Below, piece after piece: positions 11,873 through 24,540 of a stretch of 64,000 bases of DNA. The notes beneath the pieces were generated by a model. The model was not told the DNA's origin, did not search any database, and saw only the letters and a list, made by a program, of their open reading frames with translations. Made by a program: the position numbers and the translations under genes. Source of the stretch: Punica granatum (taxonomy: Eukaryota; Streptophyta; Magnoliopsida; Myrtales; Lythraceae); NCBI RefSeq assembly GCF_007655135.1, contig NC_045130.1, positions 620,001 to 684,000 of the forward strand, read 5' to 3'. Numbering within the stretch: position 1 is the stretch's first letter; every line of letters begins with the position of its first letter.

Positions 11873-14176
11873 AAAGAAAAAACTGGGCATCTCTTTCCTC
11901 TCTCTCGAGGCCTCCATACCAACTCCGATCAGTTAGAGAGTGGCGCATCATGGCGCGTTCGAGCTTAGCAGGACGCGTTCGGCGCCGCTCAGTCTTCCTT
12001 CTCCCCCATCGTTATGCTTCTCCCTTTCGTCTTCCGCCACAAGTAGATATCATCTTTCTTGGCAGGTCGGTAGCTGCTACATCGGTCAACCTCTTGGATT
12101 TAGCCCAAAGCTCAACTTCGAGTCTCTAAAATCGATCGATTCTTGGTTGCCTCGTGGTAGATCCACTCACATCTAGCCAATTCCCCTTGTCGCCGTCTAG
12201 TGTGGAGAGGAGCCAAGGCTGGAACTGATCGGTGAAGAGCAAGAGACGGAGCTGGTGTCATCCTAGTGCAGGTCTCTGATTTCGATGTCGATCAATGGGT
12301 GGTCGGGGGCTGAGGGATGGATTTGAGGGGTGGTCGATCGGGCGGCCACCGATTGGCTGGGGTTGGGGGTTTCGTTGTTTTGTGGCCTGAATAAATGCGA
12401 TCTATGCTTGACTTGTCAACAGGTCCCAAAAGGCATCGACGGTAAGTTCGAATGGAGGCTCCGGCAACGACAAGCGCAGTTTATAGTTCACACAAGACTA
12501 CGTTTAGTTCGCTGGAATAGAATAGACATGAAATAGAATAGATATGGAATATAATAAAAATTCTGATTAAATTTTTTTGTTTGGTTGAAGGGAATAGCAA
12601 AACTGAGAATTATAATTTTGATATTTGGTTGGATTGAATAAGGAATGGAAATAACATGAATAGGGTAAAAAGATAGAAATGCCTTTCATACTAAATCTAA
12701 TGGGTTATATAAGATAAATAGAAAACTTTAATGGCAATTTTTATAATTAATAAAAAATAAACATTTTAAATAATTTAAAAGTAAATAATTTTTAAAAATT
12801 AATTATTTTAATTAAATTAGTAAAATTTTTGTTTATTAATAAAATTAATTATTTTAATAATTTAATAAGCATAATTATCTAATGACTTAACAAAAAACTT
12901 ATCTTAATAAAAACATGTTCTCTTACAATTAAAAATTATCGTATATTATAATTTAATTACTAATTAAATAATTAACAATGAATAGACATTTAATAAAAAT
13001 ATTTTCAATCATTAAATAAAATTTAAAAATTAGATTACACGGAGAAGAAAACTGGGGAGGAGCCATTAGGTTGCACGGGAGCTCCAAGCCTCCATCACTA
13101 GTTCTAGCTCTTCTCTCATTCATTAGAAACAAGGACAAAAAGCTCAATCAAGAAGACCAGACCTTCAATTAAAACCTTGACTGTCCCAACCACTGGATCT
13201 TAATTCTAATTTAGACCTTCAATGGAAGGAACTAGCTGAGGTCGACAAAATACCTAGGATGAAGTTGAGGATGAAGCTGCCGACTTGGAGAAGGATGCTC
13301 GGAGGTCCTGTCTGTAGGTTAGGAGCCAGGAACCGGGACGGGGACGGGGACGGAAACAGCTTGGCTTGCAAAGGCTTCTCCTGCAAAAATAAACATCGGA
13401 AATCACTCAAATGGGTGGAATAAACAAGAAGCAATCAACACTGAAAAAGCAAGTGAAGAAATCCTCGGAGATTTGAACTCTACCTTCTTCGAATCGAGGG
13501 AGGTCCGCGAGTTTCTGTCTCTCCTCCGACTTTCCTACCGGCAGTGGAGTGGCGGAGATCAACACCGCAACCCTTTTCCTCTACGAGACGAACGAATCGA
13601 CAGCAAAACGCGAGGAATCGATGAGAAATTGCTTGGCTTGGCGCTCTACTAGGGTTTCGGATGTTCTTCCGAAAGGGAAATGTCGACCTCTGACACATTT
13701 TTATGGGATGGCATGCGATTGTAATTAGTGAAAGAAGACGAGGGTATTTTTGTCCTTTTGCGTCCATTTCCAGATCCGAAAATCCTAATCCGGACTGTGC
13801 TGGGGGGCATCCCTAATCAGCATATAAACCGGATAAGTCAGTTCAGTCGGAATACTTATTCCGTAATCCGGTGAACCAAATGCCAGACAATCTATTACGT
13901 ACGGAATAGCTAATCCCTTCCTTACCTAATCCCGCGAACCAAACATGCCCTAAAGCTTCTCCTTCACCTGTTTATATGTTTCGGAATCCACACTCCACAG
14001 TCTTGACTGTGCGTACATCGGTAGACCTGTTGCTTGTACGGACTGGTCGGCTTCTTAATATTGTGTCTGTGTAGTATTGTGATATGTGTTATGGTGGGGG
14101 TTTATTATGTATATATTATTCTATGTGTATCTTCCTTATTAGTTATGAATGAAATGAACTCTTCATCAAAAAAAGT
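11873..14176 (+). mobile_element. Retroposon-like insertion with 12-bp target duplication and 3' A-tail
   Basis: The 12-mer TACATAAGGGAA occurs at 11861-11872 and again at 14177-14188. The insert ends in TTCATCAAAAAAAGT, an A-rich tail directly before the second copy, as expected for target-primed reverse transcription (LINE or SINE-like). The 5' part (11880-12490) is GC-richer and gene-like but not recognisable. The 3' part (13954-14170) reads like a transcript end. Between them lies a second, nested element. Content of the outer retroposon cannot be assigned to a protein family. Confidence 0.6.
12497..13953. mobile_element. Candidate DNA transposon nested in the retroposon
   Basis: The left side carries GTTTAGTTCGCTGGAATAG; the right end read inverted carries GTTTGGTTCGCGGGATTAG preceded by GGGCAT. 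These are imperfect terminal inverted repeats of a family common in plant genomes. The interior changes from very AT-rich (12550-13040) to a gene-like GC-richer part (13050-13790). No transposase is recognisable. The target duplication is not clear, so superfamily and exact ends are uncertain. Confidence 0.45.
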
Positions 14177-14188
14177 TACATAAGGGAA

Positions 14189-14823
14189 TACTAACATAAT
14201 TTCAGCAAACAAATTAAGAAATGAATTTATTAGCACACAGGAGGTAGTCTAGGCTCTTCGTCATTACTGTAACATGAGAAATGACCATTTAAAGATATTC
14301 TCTCATATTTGAGAGAACATGGTCGTGGTTTCAAAATTTGATTGGTGTGCATGAAAGTTGAAACTGATTCTTAAGATTTGATTTGCTAAAATTATAAAAT
14401 TAGATTTGGTAACTAGTTCTATATGCACCGTACTCAATTTTAAGATAAAATTTGTCCGAGGAAGGGATTTTGGTGTAGTGACACAAGATGCAATCCGAAA
14501 CCAAAAAGTCTTGAATTCGATCTTAACTATTGGAGTTTATGCCTTTTATTTAGCTTTATCTTCTTTTCTTGTATTAAACCTACGTGCCTCCCTTATCACC
14601 GAAAACAAAATTTGTCCATCAAATCTCGTGGTATAAGCCGGAGTGATTAATAGCTATCCACAAATCAATCAATCAATTATTATAATAGTACAAAATATGT
14701 GTATATATATATATATATATATAAGTCGCCAAGTGCATTTAAGAGGCGTAACATTAGCCTTATAATTTCCGGTTTGTGGTTGTGTGACTCTTTTAACTCA
14801 TAACGATCATAAATAATTATTAT
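14189..14823. other. Intergenic DNA, possible SINE-like segment
   Basis: At 14470-14520 TGGTGTAGTGAC is followed about 30 bases later by TTGAATTCGATC, loosely resembling pol III A and B boxes of tRNA-derived SINEs. A similar arrangement is at about 10930-10985. An (AT)n tract lies at 14701-14723. Otherwise nothing is recognised. Confidence 0.3.
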
Positions 14824-14833
14824 ATTAAAGAAT

Positions 14834-16053
14834 GATAAATTGCACTGATAGTCCAAAAAATTTTACAAATATTTCAAAATGGTATAAAAAATTTATTTTT
14901 ACTATTTGATAGTACAAAATGTTTCAAAACCGTTTCTTTATAGTACAAACCGTCAATTCACCATTGACGCTATCAAGCGACGTTGACGTGGCTCACTACG
15001 TGTCAGCTCTTTTCTAACCCTGTCGAAATAGTAAACTGATGTGGCATCTATATCACTGGATCCGGTCGAATGGGGGTCAGGCGAACTTTTAATTAAAAAT
15101 CAAAACTTTTTAAAATTTCAAAACGACTTAAATTTTTTGGACTTTTTCAATTTTGCCCCAACTTTCTCTTTCCTCCACTGTTCATCGTCTTCCTCCTCCC
15201 CCTCCACTGTTCAAGCTCGGAGCTCCACCAACTTGAACCCGAGCCTGGTTCCGAGCTCGAACTCTAGTTCCTAACGCTTCTCTGATAATTCGAAGTCCAA
15301 GGCTACGCTTCTTGGACTCCTGAAGCCTCAGAAGTTGTGCTTCGTCGAATTTGCCTAGGTCGTGTTCATTGGTGGGTGTTGCCTCTCACTGGGGAATTGG
15401 GTTGAATTTGCTCAGGTGGGGTTGATCGAATTTGCTCTGTTTCCGATTTAGGGTTTATGGAATTGGGGGTCTCGATGTGAATTCGAGCTGCGGTTCTGAT
15501 TGGCTTCGAAGCCGGTTACCTCTGGTCAAGACCTCCAGAGGACTCACCCTCTGGCAAAAACCGTGAGAGAAAGAGTAGGGTAGAAGTCGTGCTTCGTCGA
15601 TTCGAAGAATCGCCGGAACGCTAAGGCCAGAAAAACTCGGCTTTTCCCCAAATGGCCCGGATCCACTGGGAAATCGGAGGCTCCGGTGATCGAGCCGTCC
15701 TCGCCCAAGGAGTCGCCTTCGACTCGGCGAGATGATGAATAGTAGAGGGGGAGGATGAAGACGATGAACAGTGGAGGGAGAGAAAATGTTGAGGCAAAAT
15801 TTAAAAAGTCCAAAAAATTTAGATCGTTTTGAAATTTTAAAAAGTTTAGAGTTTTAATTAGAATTAAGAAATATTTTTTATTATAATATTCTTGCCATAT
15901 CAGCATTTTGCTAACGGCGTCAATCATGATTTAACGGTTTGTACTACAAAGAAACGATTTTGAAATATTTTGTACTATCAAGTAGCAAAAAAAACTTTTT
16001 GTACCATCTTGAAACATTTATAAAACTTTTTGGACCACCAGTGCAATTTACCC
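14834..16053. mobile_element. Foldback/Mutator-like element with long inverted arms
   Basis: The left arm starts ATAAATTGCACTGATAGTCC; the right end, inverted, reads TAAATTGCACTGGTGGTCC. Inverted similarity continues through several hundred bases of each arm (14834-15200 against 15770-16053), including a mirrored TTAGTACTATC/GATAGTACAAA stretch. The flanks share ATTAAAGAAT (14824-14833 and 16054-16063; the match extends two bases further), giving a 10-12-bp target duplication of Mutator-like size. The loop (15200-15770) is GC-rich and gene-like and could be captured host DNA. No MURA transposase is present. Confidence 0.8.
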
Positions 16054-16089
16054 ATTAAAGAATGAAACAAAATTTTCAATTCTCGAAAA

Positions 16090-16340
16090 GAAATAATTGT
16101 GTTGTTGAATTATGAGAAAAAAAAAAGAAAAAGTAATTAATAATTGAGAGAAAGTAATGATTGTGTTATCGAATTGTGAAAAAAAAATAGTTAACAAAAT
16201 TTAGTATTAAAAATTGAATTGAATGGTTAAAAAATTGAAAAAAAGTAAAAAAGTAATGACCGTGTTGTTGAATTGAAGATAAATATAGTTAAATGGAGTA
16301 GAGTAAAAAAAACTCCAAAACCAAACAAAGCCTAAATTTT
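16090..16340. repeat. Dispersed AT-rich repeat, related to 27750-27985
   Basis: Contains repeated AAGTAATGA...GTGTTGTTGAATTG phrases and ends with CCAAACAAAGCC, a typical plant DNA-element end. The same phrases recur at 27750-27985. The element at 14834-16053 appears to have inserted next to or inside this repeat. Confidence 0.5.
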
Positions 16341-17400
16341 TTAATGAAAAATTAAAATTTTCTATTGCAAATGAATATTAAGAACAATATGAGAAAAAAT
16401 TATCCAGATAATATAATAAAATTGAAATCCAAACTAATAAAAGGGTTTCACCACGAATATCAAACATGAAATCTAATAATTGTCAAATGAGAGTGTACAC
16501 TACCATGCTAATTTTCTTGGGCATCGACTCAACCTTGCTTCTAAATTCTGTCAAGTACAAGTGATGTTTCGCTACGCTAATTTTCTATGGCATGATCTTC
16601 TTGGGTGGCGTTTGGCACGTGATAATCTATGCGGATTCTGAGAAAAGTTGATTTAAATTTTCTGGCCTCACATGATTTTCATGGGGCCACGGCAATTTAC
16701 ATTTTCACTTTTACATTTCTACTTAGATGGTGATGTAAATTACCATCGGGGATGAAAATGTGGATTTTCACCTTGATGGGAATGTGCATTACCAGTAATT
16801 TAATCACCAAGAATCCACCAAGCGCCTTCTAGGTTTAAAAGAAGGAGAGATTCTTGCACGAACAAAGTTCGATCTACTGCTGATCCAATGTCAACAGTTA
16901 CTGTATATGTATCATCACAACTGATGTCGAACTCATAACAATCGTTGGTCCAGATTAAGTCGATGTAAATGGCTCTCTTTATATCTTATCTCGATAAGAG
17001 TTTTAGTAGCATGGAATACAGATCTGATGACAATTTTGCTTTCTCCCAACTAAATTTTCAATCAAGAAACCCTTTTCTTTATCCGATAAAGTTTTATACG
17101 TAATGGGTTTATTATATGGTAATGTCATAAAGCCAATAAAATTATCTAATTTCTCTTAGTTTTTAGTGATTCCACACAAAAAAATTATTGACAAAAATAA
17201 TTTTTTTTATATCTAGTGAGATAGCGTCATGTGATATATAATTACACAAATACCTTCTCCTTTCCTCGTCTCTTCCTCTCTATTAAATTGCCTTAAAAAA
17301 AAAAAGAGAGAGAGAGAGAGAGAAATTTTGAAACTTGACCAGAGCCCTAACTTAACCAACCATAGTGGTTACTTCTTAACCATAGTTAGCAAAATCATTT
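16341..17400. other. Intergenic DNA with a candidate MITE
   Basis: At about 16604-16832 GGCGTTTGGCACGTG is mirrored at the right by CCACCAAGCGCC, enclosing internal palindromic sequence built on TTTACATTTTCA, a possible small inverted-repeat element. The rest is AT-rich with a (GA)n tract at 17307-17323. No gene is seen. Confidence 0.4.
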
Positions 17401-17409
17401 CAGCCCAAA

Positions 17410-17417
17410 TATAAATA
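17410..17417 (+). promoter_or_regulatory. TATA box of the ELM2-SANT gene
   Basis: TATAAATA sits upstream of a pyrimidine-rich stretch, in the position expected for the core promoter of the gene starting at 18402. It implies a leader of about 0.9 kb, possibly with an intron. This is inferred from position only. Confidence 0.45.
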
Positions 17418-18401
17418 CCTCCCCCCAATCCCACCCTTCCTCTTCACCAAGTCCATCCCCACCTTTCATCATCATTCTCTCCAGTGCCATGTTGTAAAAA
17501 AAAGAAATAATTTGGGTATGTTAGAGAGAGAGAGAGGGAGAGGAAGAGGGACGGACGGAGAATTCGTAGAGCCCAAAGCGCGAGAGGGGCCAACGACGGT
17601 ACTGTTCTGCGCTGTGGCTCTCTCTATTTCCTTTTTTTTTTTTTCAAATTTCCTTTTCGTATTTTTATTTTCAGGGACATTTCATTTCAATTTCATTCAG
17701 TGAAAAAAATTTTGAAATGAAAACCTCGAAATGTCTCTCTCTCTCTCTCTCTCTCTCTCTTCCTTCCTTCTGTTCTGTGAAATTGTAAATATGTGCTTTG
17801 CTTCAATGCAATTAAGAGAGAGAAAGCGCGGGGGATGAAATCAGCGTAGAGCGTAGCGGAGGGCTTACCATACCATACTGTAGTGGCGGATGCTTCAAAA
17901 AATAGAAGCCCTAGATCGGTCTTCAACCTTCCCGCCAAAAGCAATCTCTTCGGACCTCCAGCCGGCCTTGCCTCCGATCTACACGGCCTCGATCTTTCAT
18001 CTCGTTTTCCAGTATTTCCTCTCTCGCTCGACGAATCTACGTTTTGTTTCTTCGGTTGGTTGCGTAATGCCTTGTTTGCTATCTGTTCAGGTGCCGTTTG
18101 TCAGATTTACCTCCATTTTTCTTGCTTATCCTCGTCAGATGTCCATGGCAGGTCTTCTGAACTTCTTCTGAAGCCGGCTTGGCTGATAGCTTAGTGTGGC
18201 TGCTTGGTTTGCCTTGTCTGTGGTTTTCATCTCGTAACACTTTAACTCGAGGCGCTCGTCCGGTTCCCGTCTTCAGTTGCTTATCTGGAGCGCGAGGATC
18301 TGAACTGGTTTAGGCTGAGTTTTTTGATGTGTAGCCTGTATTTGAATGTTGAGACATGAAGTGCTGCTGCTTTAATCGCCCCCGTTCTGCTCTGGGAGGT
18401 T

Positions 18402-20915
18402 ATGGAGTTCACAGGCGGGTTTGAGGAGTCTTTTATGGAATTTGGGGGATTGAATGCTGATGTGGATTTGGGTGAGACTTATTCTTGGGACGAGGTGAAG
18501 AGCATGGGCCAGGAGTTGGATGAAAGTAAGATGTGTGTCGAAGACCAGGATTCCCTTCCATTCGACTCGAGAAAGGGGGTCATTACTTCCGCTGGTGGTG
18601 ATAATCTTTGTGATGAGGGCGATGCTAAGAGTGAAGTGTTGGAGGCAGATATTGATAAGAAATGCAACAGCCCCTCAAAGAGAGTGCACAATGAAATCAG
18701 TGAGGAGTATTTAGTCAGCTCGGTTCCGAAAAGGAAGAAGAATGTAGCGAGTTCCCCTGATGATGAGTTTGTGAGTGTGGTGGCCGATTCAGAGGGAGGG
18801 AACATGAGGAGGGACGATGATGTCATCTTGTTGGATCCGGAAGTTTATAGGAAAGAGGTTCGCCGTCCTAGGAAGAGAGACCCCTTTTGCAGAATGCTCG
18901 ACTGGCTAAATGGTGTTGCAAAAGACCCTTGTCATCCTGCAGTTGGCTCTTTGCCCGAAAGGTCAAAGTGGAAATCTCAAGGGAGTGAAGAGCTGTGGAA
19001 GCAAGTGTTGTTGGCTCGGGAGGCTATTTCAATCAAAAGACATGACGATGTAGCCAGTGAACCTCCAAATTGGCAGGTACATGAGGCTGCAGAAGTTATT
19101 TTTCTCTTCTGCCCATTATACAAATACACTGCCTGCGACTTCCCAGCTTCTGTCTGTATGAATGCATGTGTATGACATTACTCTTGGCTTTATGACAGCA
19201 ATACAGGAACCATTTAAGTGCAAATAGTTGTTGCCTGATGAGTAATGATTTGACCTGATTACTTCCTTCTGGATAAGCATCCCGTGTGCTCACTTCTTCA
19301 TGTATTACCATAGTGGACTGAGAGTGCAGAAGACTTGCTCTCTCTTTCTCTGGCCTTTTTTTTTTTTTTTTTTTTTGCTGGTGGTGATAATTGTGCAGAA
19401 TCCTTGTTTATAATTATATAGAGATGGACCAGAGTAAAAGAGTTCACATCTTCTGGATGCACCAAAAAAGAAAAAAAGAGAGATGACATTCACGTGCTTT
19501 GTGGATAAGATAACCTTGCTAGCTTATCATTTGGATTAGCTCCATCGTACATTCTGTTTTCCATTTGCTATTATACATATGGCTGTGCCCCATTGGTACT
19601 ATTTGTGAAAGCTTCTTGTTTATCATCTAAAAGAGAGATGTTTTCCAGGATAATGTGAAGTCAAGGTTAGAATTGACATGCAAATGTGTATTTAATGTGC
19701 CGAGTATCTACAAACTAATTGGTCTTTTAACCTCTCTTTCTTACACTGCTATTCATGTGAAATGCAAATTAGCTTGTCCAAACCAATGCCTGCAAGGAAC
19801 TTTCCTCCAAGATATTATTGGGTGGGAAATATCCGCCGGTCACTATAGTCAATTGCTGATGGCGCTTCCATCTCTTCTTTGTACTCATGAAGTGAAAACT
19901 ACACATCAGCTGTATCTACACTCTGTATTCTCGAAGTGTTATTCCATTTTAGAAAAGAAGTATAATTTTTTGAAAGTATAATTTCTTGCTAAAGTAGATA
20001 AATATATTTATGGTTATGTCTCTTTTCCAGAAAATTCAGAAGATGCATCCGGTGATGTATGAGGTTCATTATGGATCCAGCTACAAATTTAGAGACAGGT
20101 CAAGAGGCAAGGCTAGGTCCTCTTCCGGGAAAGGGCTATCTCCTGGCCAAGCCTGTTCTGACTCATTCTCTTCGGGCACTCAAAGTAACTTGGAGAAAAG
20201 TCCCGATCCACACATGGCAAGGACAGAGGATCACGGAGATGGCAACATAACTTCTGATTACTCCACTGCAGATTCATTCTTTTGCATGCGTGCCCAACAG
20301 AAAGTTCCTGTTGGCCCCCAATTTCAAGCTAAAGTACCGGAATGGGATGAAGTGACTTCTGAAAGTGACTCCAAATGGTCAGGGACTCGTATCTGGCCAC
20401 TGGAGAAAACTGAACACAGAAGTCTTATTGAAAGAGATCCAATTGGGAAGGGAAGGCAAGATTCATGTGGTTGTCAAATCCAAGGTTCGGCAGAATGCAT
20501 AAGGTTTCACATTGCTGAGAAAAGAATGAAACTAAAACTTGAACTTGGTTCAGCATTCTTCCGCTTGAAACTAGATAAGATGGGTGAGGAGGTGGAACTC
20601 TCTTGGACGGAGGAAGAACAGAACAGATTTGCTGTCATAGTGAAGTCCAACCCCCAGTCACAGTATAAGTGCTTCTGGGATCATATGTTCAAAGCTTTCC
20701 GCAACAAGAGCAGAGAGGAATTAGTTAGCTACTATTTCAATGTCTTTCTTCTAAAGCGGAGGGCATACCAGAATAGATTTACTCGAGACAGCATTGACAG
20801 TGATGATGATGAATCTGAAACTAATTTTGCTGCGAAAAGGGTTGATAAACAGGAAATCAAGCCTTCAAGCTCCATCTTTTATTCTCCTACAAAGCCAAAT
20901 GCAAAATTTAGATAG
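18402..20915 (+). CDS. ELM2-SANT domain nuclear protein, 2 exons, about 519 aa
   Basis: Likely chromatin-associated transcription cofactor; ELM2-SANT modules recruit histone deacetylases in animals, and plant members are poorly studied. Exons 18402-19076 and 20031-20915 join in frame after NWQ, separated by a 954-bp GT-AG intron. Residues 1-110 are acidic and probably disordered. A plant-conserved block, RRPRKRDPFCRMLDWL, starts near residue 150. The ELM2 domain begins at VPVGPQFQAKVPEW (residue 317). The SANT/Myb-like domain spans about 415-468, with SWTEEEQ, a central FWDHMFKAF and SYYFNVFLLKRR. PKRKK near residue 110 is a candidate nuclear localisation signal. It resembles Arabidopsis At1g26580/At2g03470-type proteins rather than ARID1/2, because no ARID domain is visible. 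The start is the first ATG after a long CT-rich leader. Confidence 0.9.
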
Positions 20916-22305
20916 GAGCTTGGTCAGAAGGTAGCGAGTGCTTTTTCCAAGACGTGTAAATTCTGGGCCTCCTTGCGAGTCGTAATTTTGTTGCCGTTTC
21001 ATTCTGGAGAACAAGAAGTTTGATTTTGAGCTCTTGGGTACAGATATTATCACTCGAAAATCTGGACATTACTGGGCAACTTGACTGCCTATTGGAAGGT
21101 ATAGTTGATTTCATCATTGGCGACAAAGTAGGTTTCAGAGGTTTTTGATGCTGATTACGGTGATTTTGGTTTCTTCGGCTTTCTGTCTTTAACATACTTG
21201 CTGTTGATTAATCTAAACTGCAGAAGACTGGGTACAGGTACCGTCAGTTAACTTTTGCACTCTTCAATTATCTCTCTTTATAAGTACTTTAGATTTTGGA
21301 CCAGAGAAGATAGCCCTTTTTAGATTATAGATGCTTGATGGTCATTGTTGGAGTAATTAAATTGAATTCTGCAGCTCATTTGGTTTCAGTACTGCCAATT
21401 CTTTAGATCCTGTATTACATGTTCCAGCATTTACTTTCTGCGTTGGTTTTAGTTTGGGTTATATCTTGCGTCTAGAATTAACAAGAAGTTGGAATTGAGA
21501 TTGGAATCGGAGGGGATTGAAATAGGAATTCCGTATCAAAATTCTTTGCTTGGTTGGACTTCTAAAGCAGGGCATATTAAGATTTTCATTTTTCCGCTCC
21601 TTATAAGTACCAAAATGCCCCTCAAGTCAACATAAATTGTTAAGAGTAATATAATCTAAATAAAAAAGTTGCCCCGTTGCTGCCATTGGGGAGGCCGCAG
21701 CCAACACCTACTGATGTCGCCGCCGCCCGTGGACTTCCACCCTCATGGCTCTAGTCAACCTCTTTTGGTCGGTCTCTGCACGGCGAGGTTGGATTTGGCC
21801 GCTTGGTGGTCATATCTCACCGGAATAGTGAGATTTGGCCGTAGTGAGGGTTAGTCAGAACCCCGAGTGGCCACAAGAAAAGTCTAGGGGACGGCCTCAG
21901 GCTTGCCCTTGGTTCGGGAGTTCAAGGCCATTTGAGCAGGAGGTTGACTCATAGAGGGTAGGGGAGGGCCTACTAGGCGCTCCTTGGCTCAGAGCTCGGG
22001 GGAGGTCAGTTTGGAGCTTCTAGGGTGGACTTTGATGTGCCGTGGCGGCGCCGGAAGAAGTCAGCGATGGGCTGAGATGAGAGCACTCTTCGTAGTTCGC
22101 CTAGTACTCCAGCTCTAGGCTGGGGGTGATTTGTGAAGCCTTGGCTCGATGGTCATTTTCGCGAGTCCCCATGGACTCGGAATCGGAGCATTGCGCCAAA
22201 TCTTAAGTTTGGGCCCATCTAGCAACCGAATATGGGTTTTGTTATTTCGGGCGGAATTCGGTTGGCTATGCATTTGGATTCTGCCTAAACAAATTGCCCT
22301 TGAGG
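20916..22305. other. 3' flank and unassigned GC-richer segment
   Basis: The first 500 bases are probably 3' UTR. The segment 21660-22280 is GC-rich and gene-like in composition, but no reading frame gives a recognisable protein. It may be a decayed or captured gene fragment. Confidence 0.35.
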
Positions 22306-24540
22306 TGTTTGGTTTGAGTATTATTAGATTACGAAAAGTTGAGATTACAAGGATGTTTAATCACGGAATCATTCATTGGATTATAAGTCAATATGTGATA
22401 TTGTTTAGTTCAAGTATTGTTAGATTACAAGAAGTTGAGATTACAAGGTGTTCAATCGCGAAATCATTCATTCGATTATAGGTGGAAATGTGATATGACT
22501 GCGTTTGTTAAATATATTGAATTACTAAGAATGTAGGTGATAATATGATGTTACCCTTAAGGGGCGCTTTGGTTAAAGTGTTATTGGATCACGAGAAGTT
22601 GAAATTACAAGGATATTTTATCACACAGTCATTTTCTTTGGATTACAGGGGGAAATGATGTTATATTTAGTAAATATATTGAATTATTGGGAATGTAGGT
22701 GATAATGTAAGGTTACCCTTAAGGAGCATTTGGTTCTGAGTGTTATTAGATTACGAGAAGCTGAGATTACAAGTATATTTAATCACCAGAATCATTTTCT
22801 CTAGATTGTAGGTGGGAATGTGATATTATTATGTTTAGTGAAGGGAGAATTACATAAATGGTTCTATAAATTTGTTGTTTTTTAAGATCAAGTTCTATAA
22901 GTTTTATTTTGGTTTTTTCAGTAAACTTGTTTGGTTTTTTGATATAAAATTTTACTTTACTCAATTCAACTCTATTCTTCTCCAAATTTAATATTATAAT
23001 AATTAATGTTTTGATTTTTTTCTTTATTTAATAATAATTTCTCACTCATGTTTTTTCTTAATTATTTTTATAATCAATTTTTTAATATAAATTCTTCATC
23101 TACTTTCACGTCTATATATATATATATATATATTACATTTGTAATCATTATACAAAATCAAAATAAAGTTAGATCATGATCCAACTCAAAAGCCAAACAC
23201 AAGCTTAGATACTTATGATTTAAATTGTGATTGACTATTAACCAGTGTTGACGTTGACGTAAACGACGTTAAATCTTTTGTAGCTGTATTTAAAATTCCC
23301 ATGTAAAAATTAAAAGAATTACAATGATAGTTTTAAATTTTTTTCATTTTTTGAACTTGAGTCCTATAAGTTTAATTTTAGAAAAAAAAAGTCTTAAATT
23401 GTTTCAAAAAGTGAGAGACTTGGTTCATACAATCGATAACAAACGATGATGTGGACTTAAAGTCGTAAAAAAGCTTATAGTTAGCAATTAATACATCACA
23501 TGTGGATTAACTATTGCACGCAATTTCAGAAAATTCTTAGAGATCTAATAAAATAAAAATTAGAAAAGAAAATTTAAAATTTGAATGAGATTAACCAAAA
23601 TTAAATACAAAGTAGAAAAAATTCAAGAAAATTGTAAAAAATCAATTTTTTAAAAAAATATAAAGGAAAATTTTAAAAGTTTTAGAAAAATAGAAGAATA
23701 ATTCAAAATAATTACATAAATTCATTAAATTTACGAAAATCTTTTTAAAAATAAGAAAATATAGGAAAAAATTCAGAAATAATAAAAAGTTAGGAAATAA
23801 TAAATAAGAAAATAAATATTTAAAATAACTATATAAAAATAAAAGGTAGAAGATAATTTTCAAACTCGTGGAAGAATGAGAAAGGGCTGGGTAATTACCA
23901 AAATGTTGAATAGGGTGTGGTCGTCAGAGGCTCTAGTCGGAAGGGCCCCCTTTTCTGATCCTTCCCCCTCCTTTCACCCTCTTTCTTTTCCTTAAAATTT
24001 TTGGAATTTTTTAAAATTTAATTTTTTTGAATTTACTGTATTTTTTTAAAATTTTTAAAAATATTTTATAATTTTTTTCATTATTAAAAATTTAAATTAA
24101 AAATTAAAAATTTTAAAAAATTTCAGAGCATTAAGTCCACGTCATCTTCTATTAACAATTTAGAATTTTTTTTTTCCAAATTGAACTCATAAGATTTAAG
24201 TTCAAAAATGAAAAAAATTCTTGAATTTAATGGACTTATAGGTATTTTAAATACATGCGGAAAATATTTAATGTCATTTATATTCACTTTGACACCGGTT
24301 AATGGTCAGTCACGATTTGGACCATAAGTGTATAACGAAACAAATGTTTAGGACTGAAACAACCAAAATGAAACTTATAAGACTCAAAGTCAAAAAAGGA
24401 TAAATATATAGTACAATTTTCGTAATTCTCCCGTTTAGTAAATATATTGAATTACTACGACTATATGTGATAATATGTATTATTTAATTTATTTTTATGT
24501 GATCAGGTGTAGTCCTGTGATTGTAATCTCGTTGTAATTG
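22306..24540. repeat. Degenerate tandem repeat, unit about 163 bp, interrupted by a transposon
   Basis: Units start at 22306 (short), 22402, 22568 and 22729. Each begins with a TTTGGTT/TTTAGTT phrase, then GTTATTAGATTACGAGAAG, GAGATTACAAGG and an AATCA...ATTCATT block. The longer units add AAATATATTGAATTA, GTAGGTGATAATATGA and TTACCCTTAAGG. The fourth unit stops at 22842 and resumes at 24433 with TTTAGTAAATATATTGAATTA, so the 1.59 kb between is an insertion. Confidence 0.78.
22843..24432. mobile_element. Foldback element inserted in the tandem repeat
   Basis: Termini are GGGAGAATTACATAAATGG on the left and, inverted, GGGAGAATTACGAAAATTG on the right. Flanks are GTTTAGTGAA (22833-22842) and GTTTAGTAAA (24433-24442), a 10-bp target duplication with one mismatch. 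Long inverted arms are visible; for example the left TGACTATTAACCAGTGTTGA is mirrored by CACCGGTTAATGGTCAGTCA on the right. Between the arms is a short GC-rich core (23875-23985). No transposase ORF exists, so this is non-autonomous and Mutator-like or foldback in type. Confidence 0.82.

Noticed and set aside
17512..17703. Short plus-strand ORF upstream of the ELM2-SANT gene
   Set aside because: Arises from GA/CT simple repeats in the leader; could at most be an uORF but has no supporting evidence.
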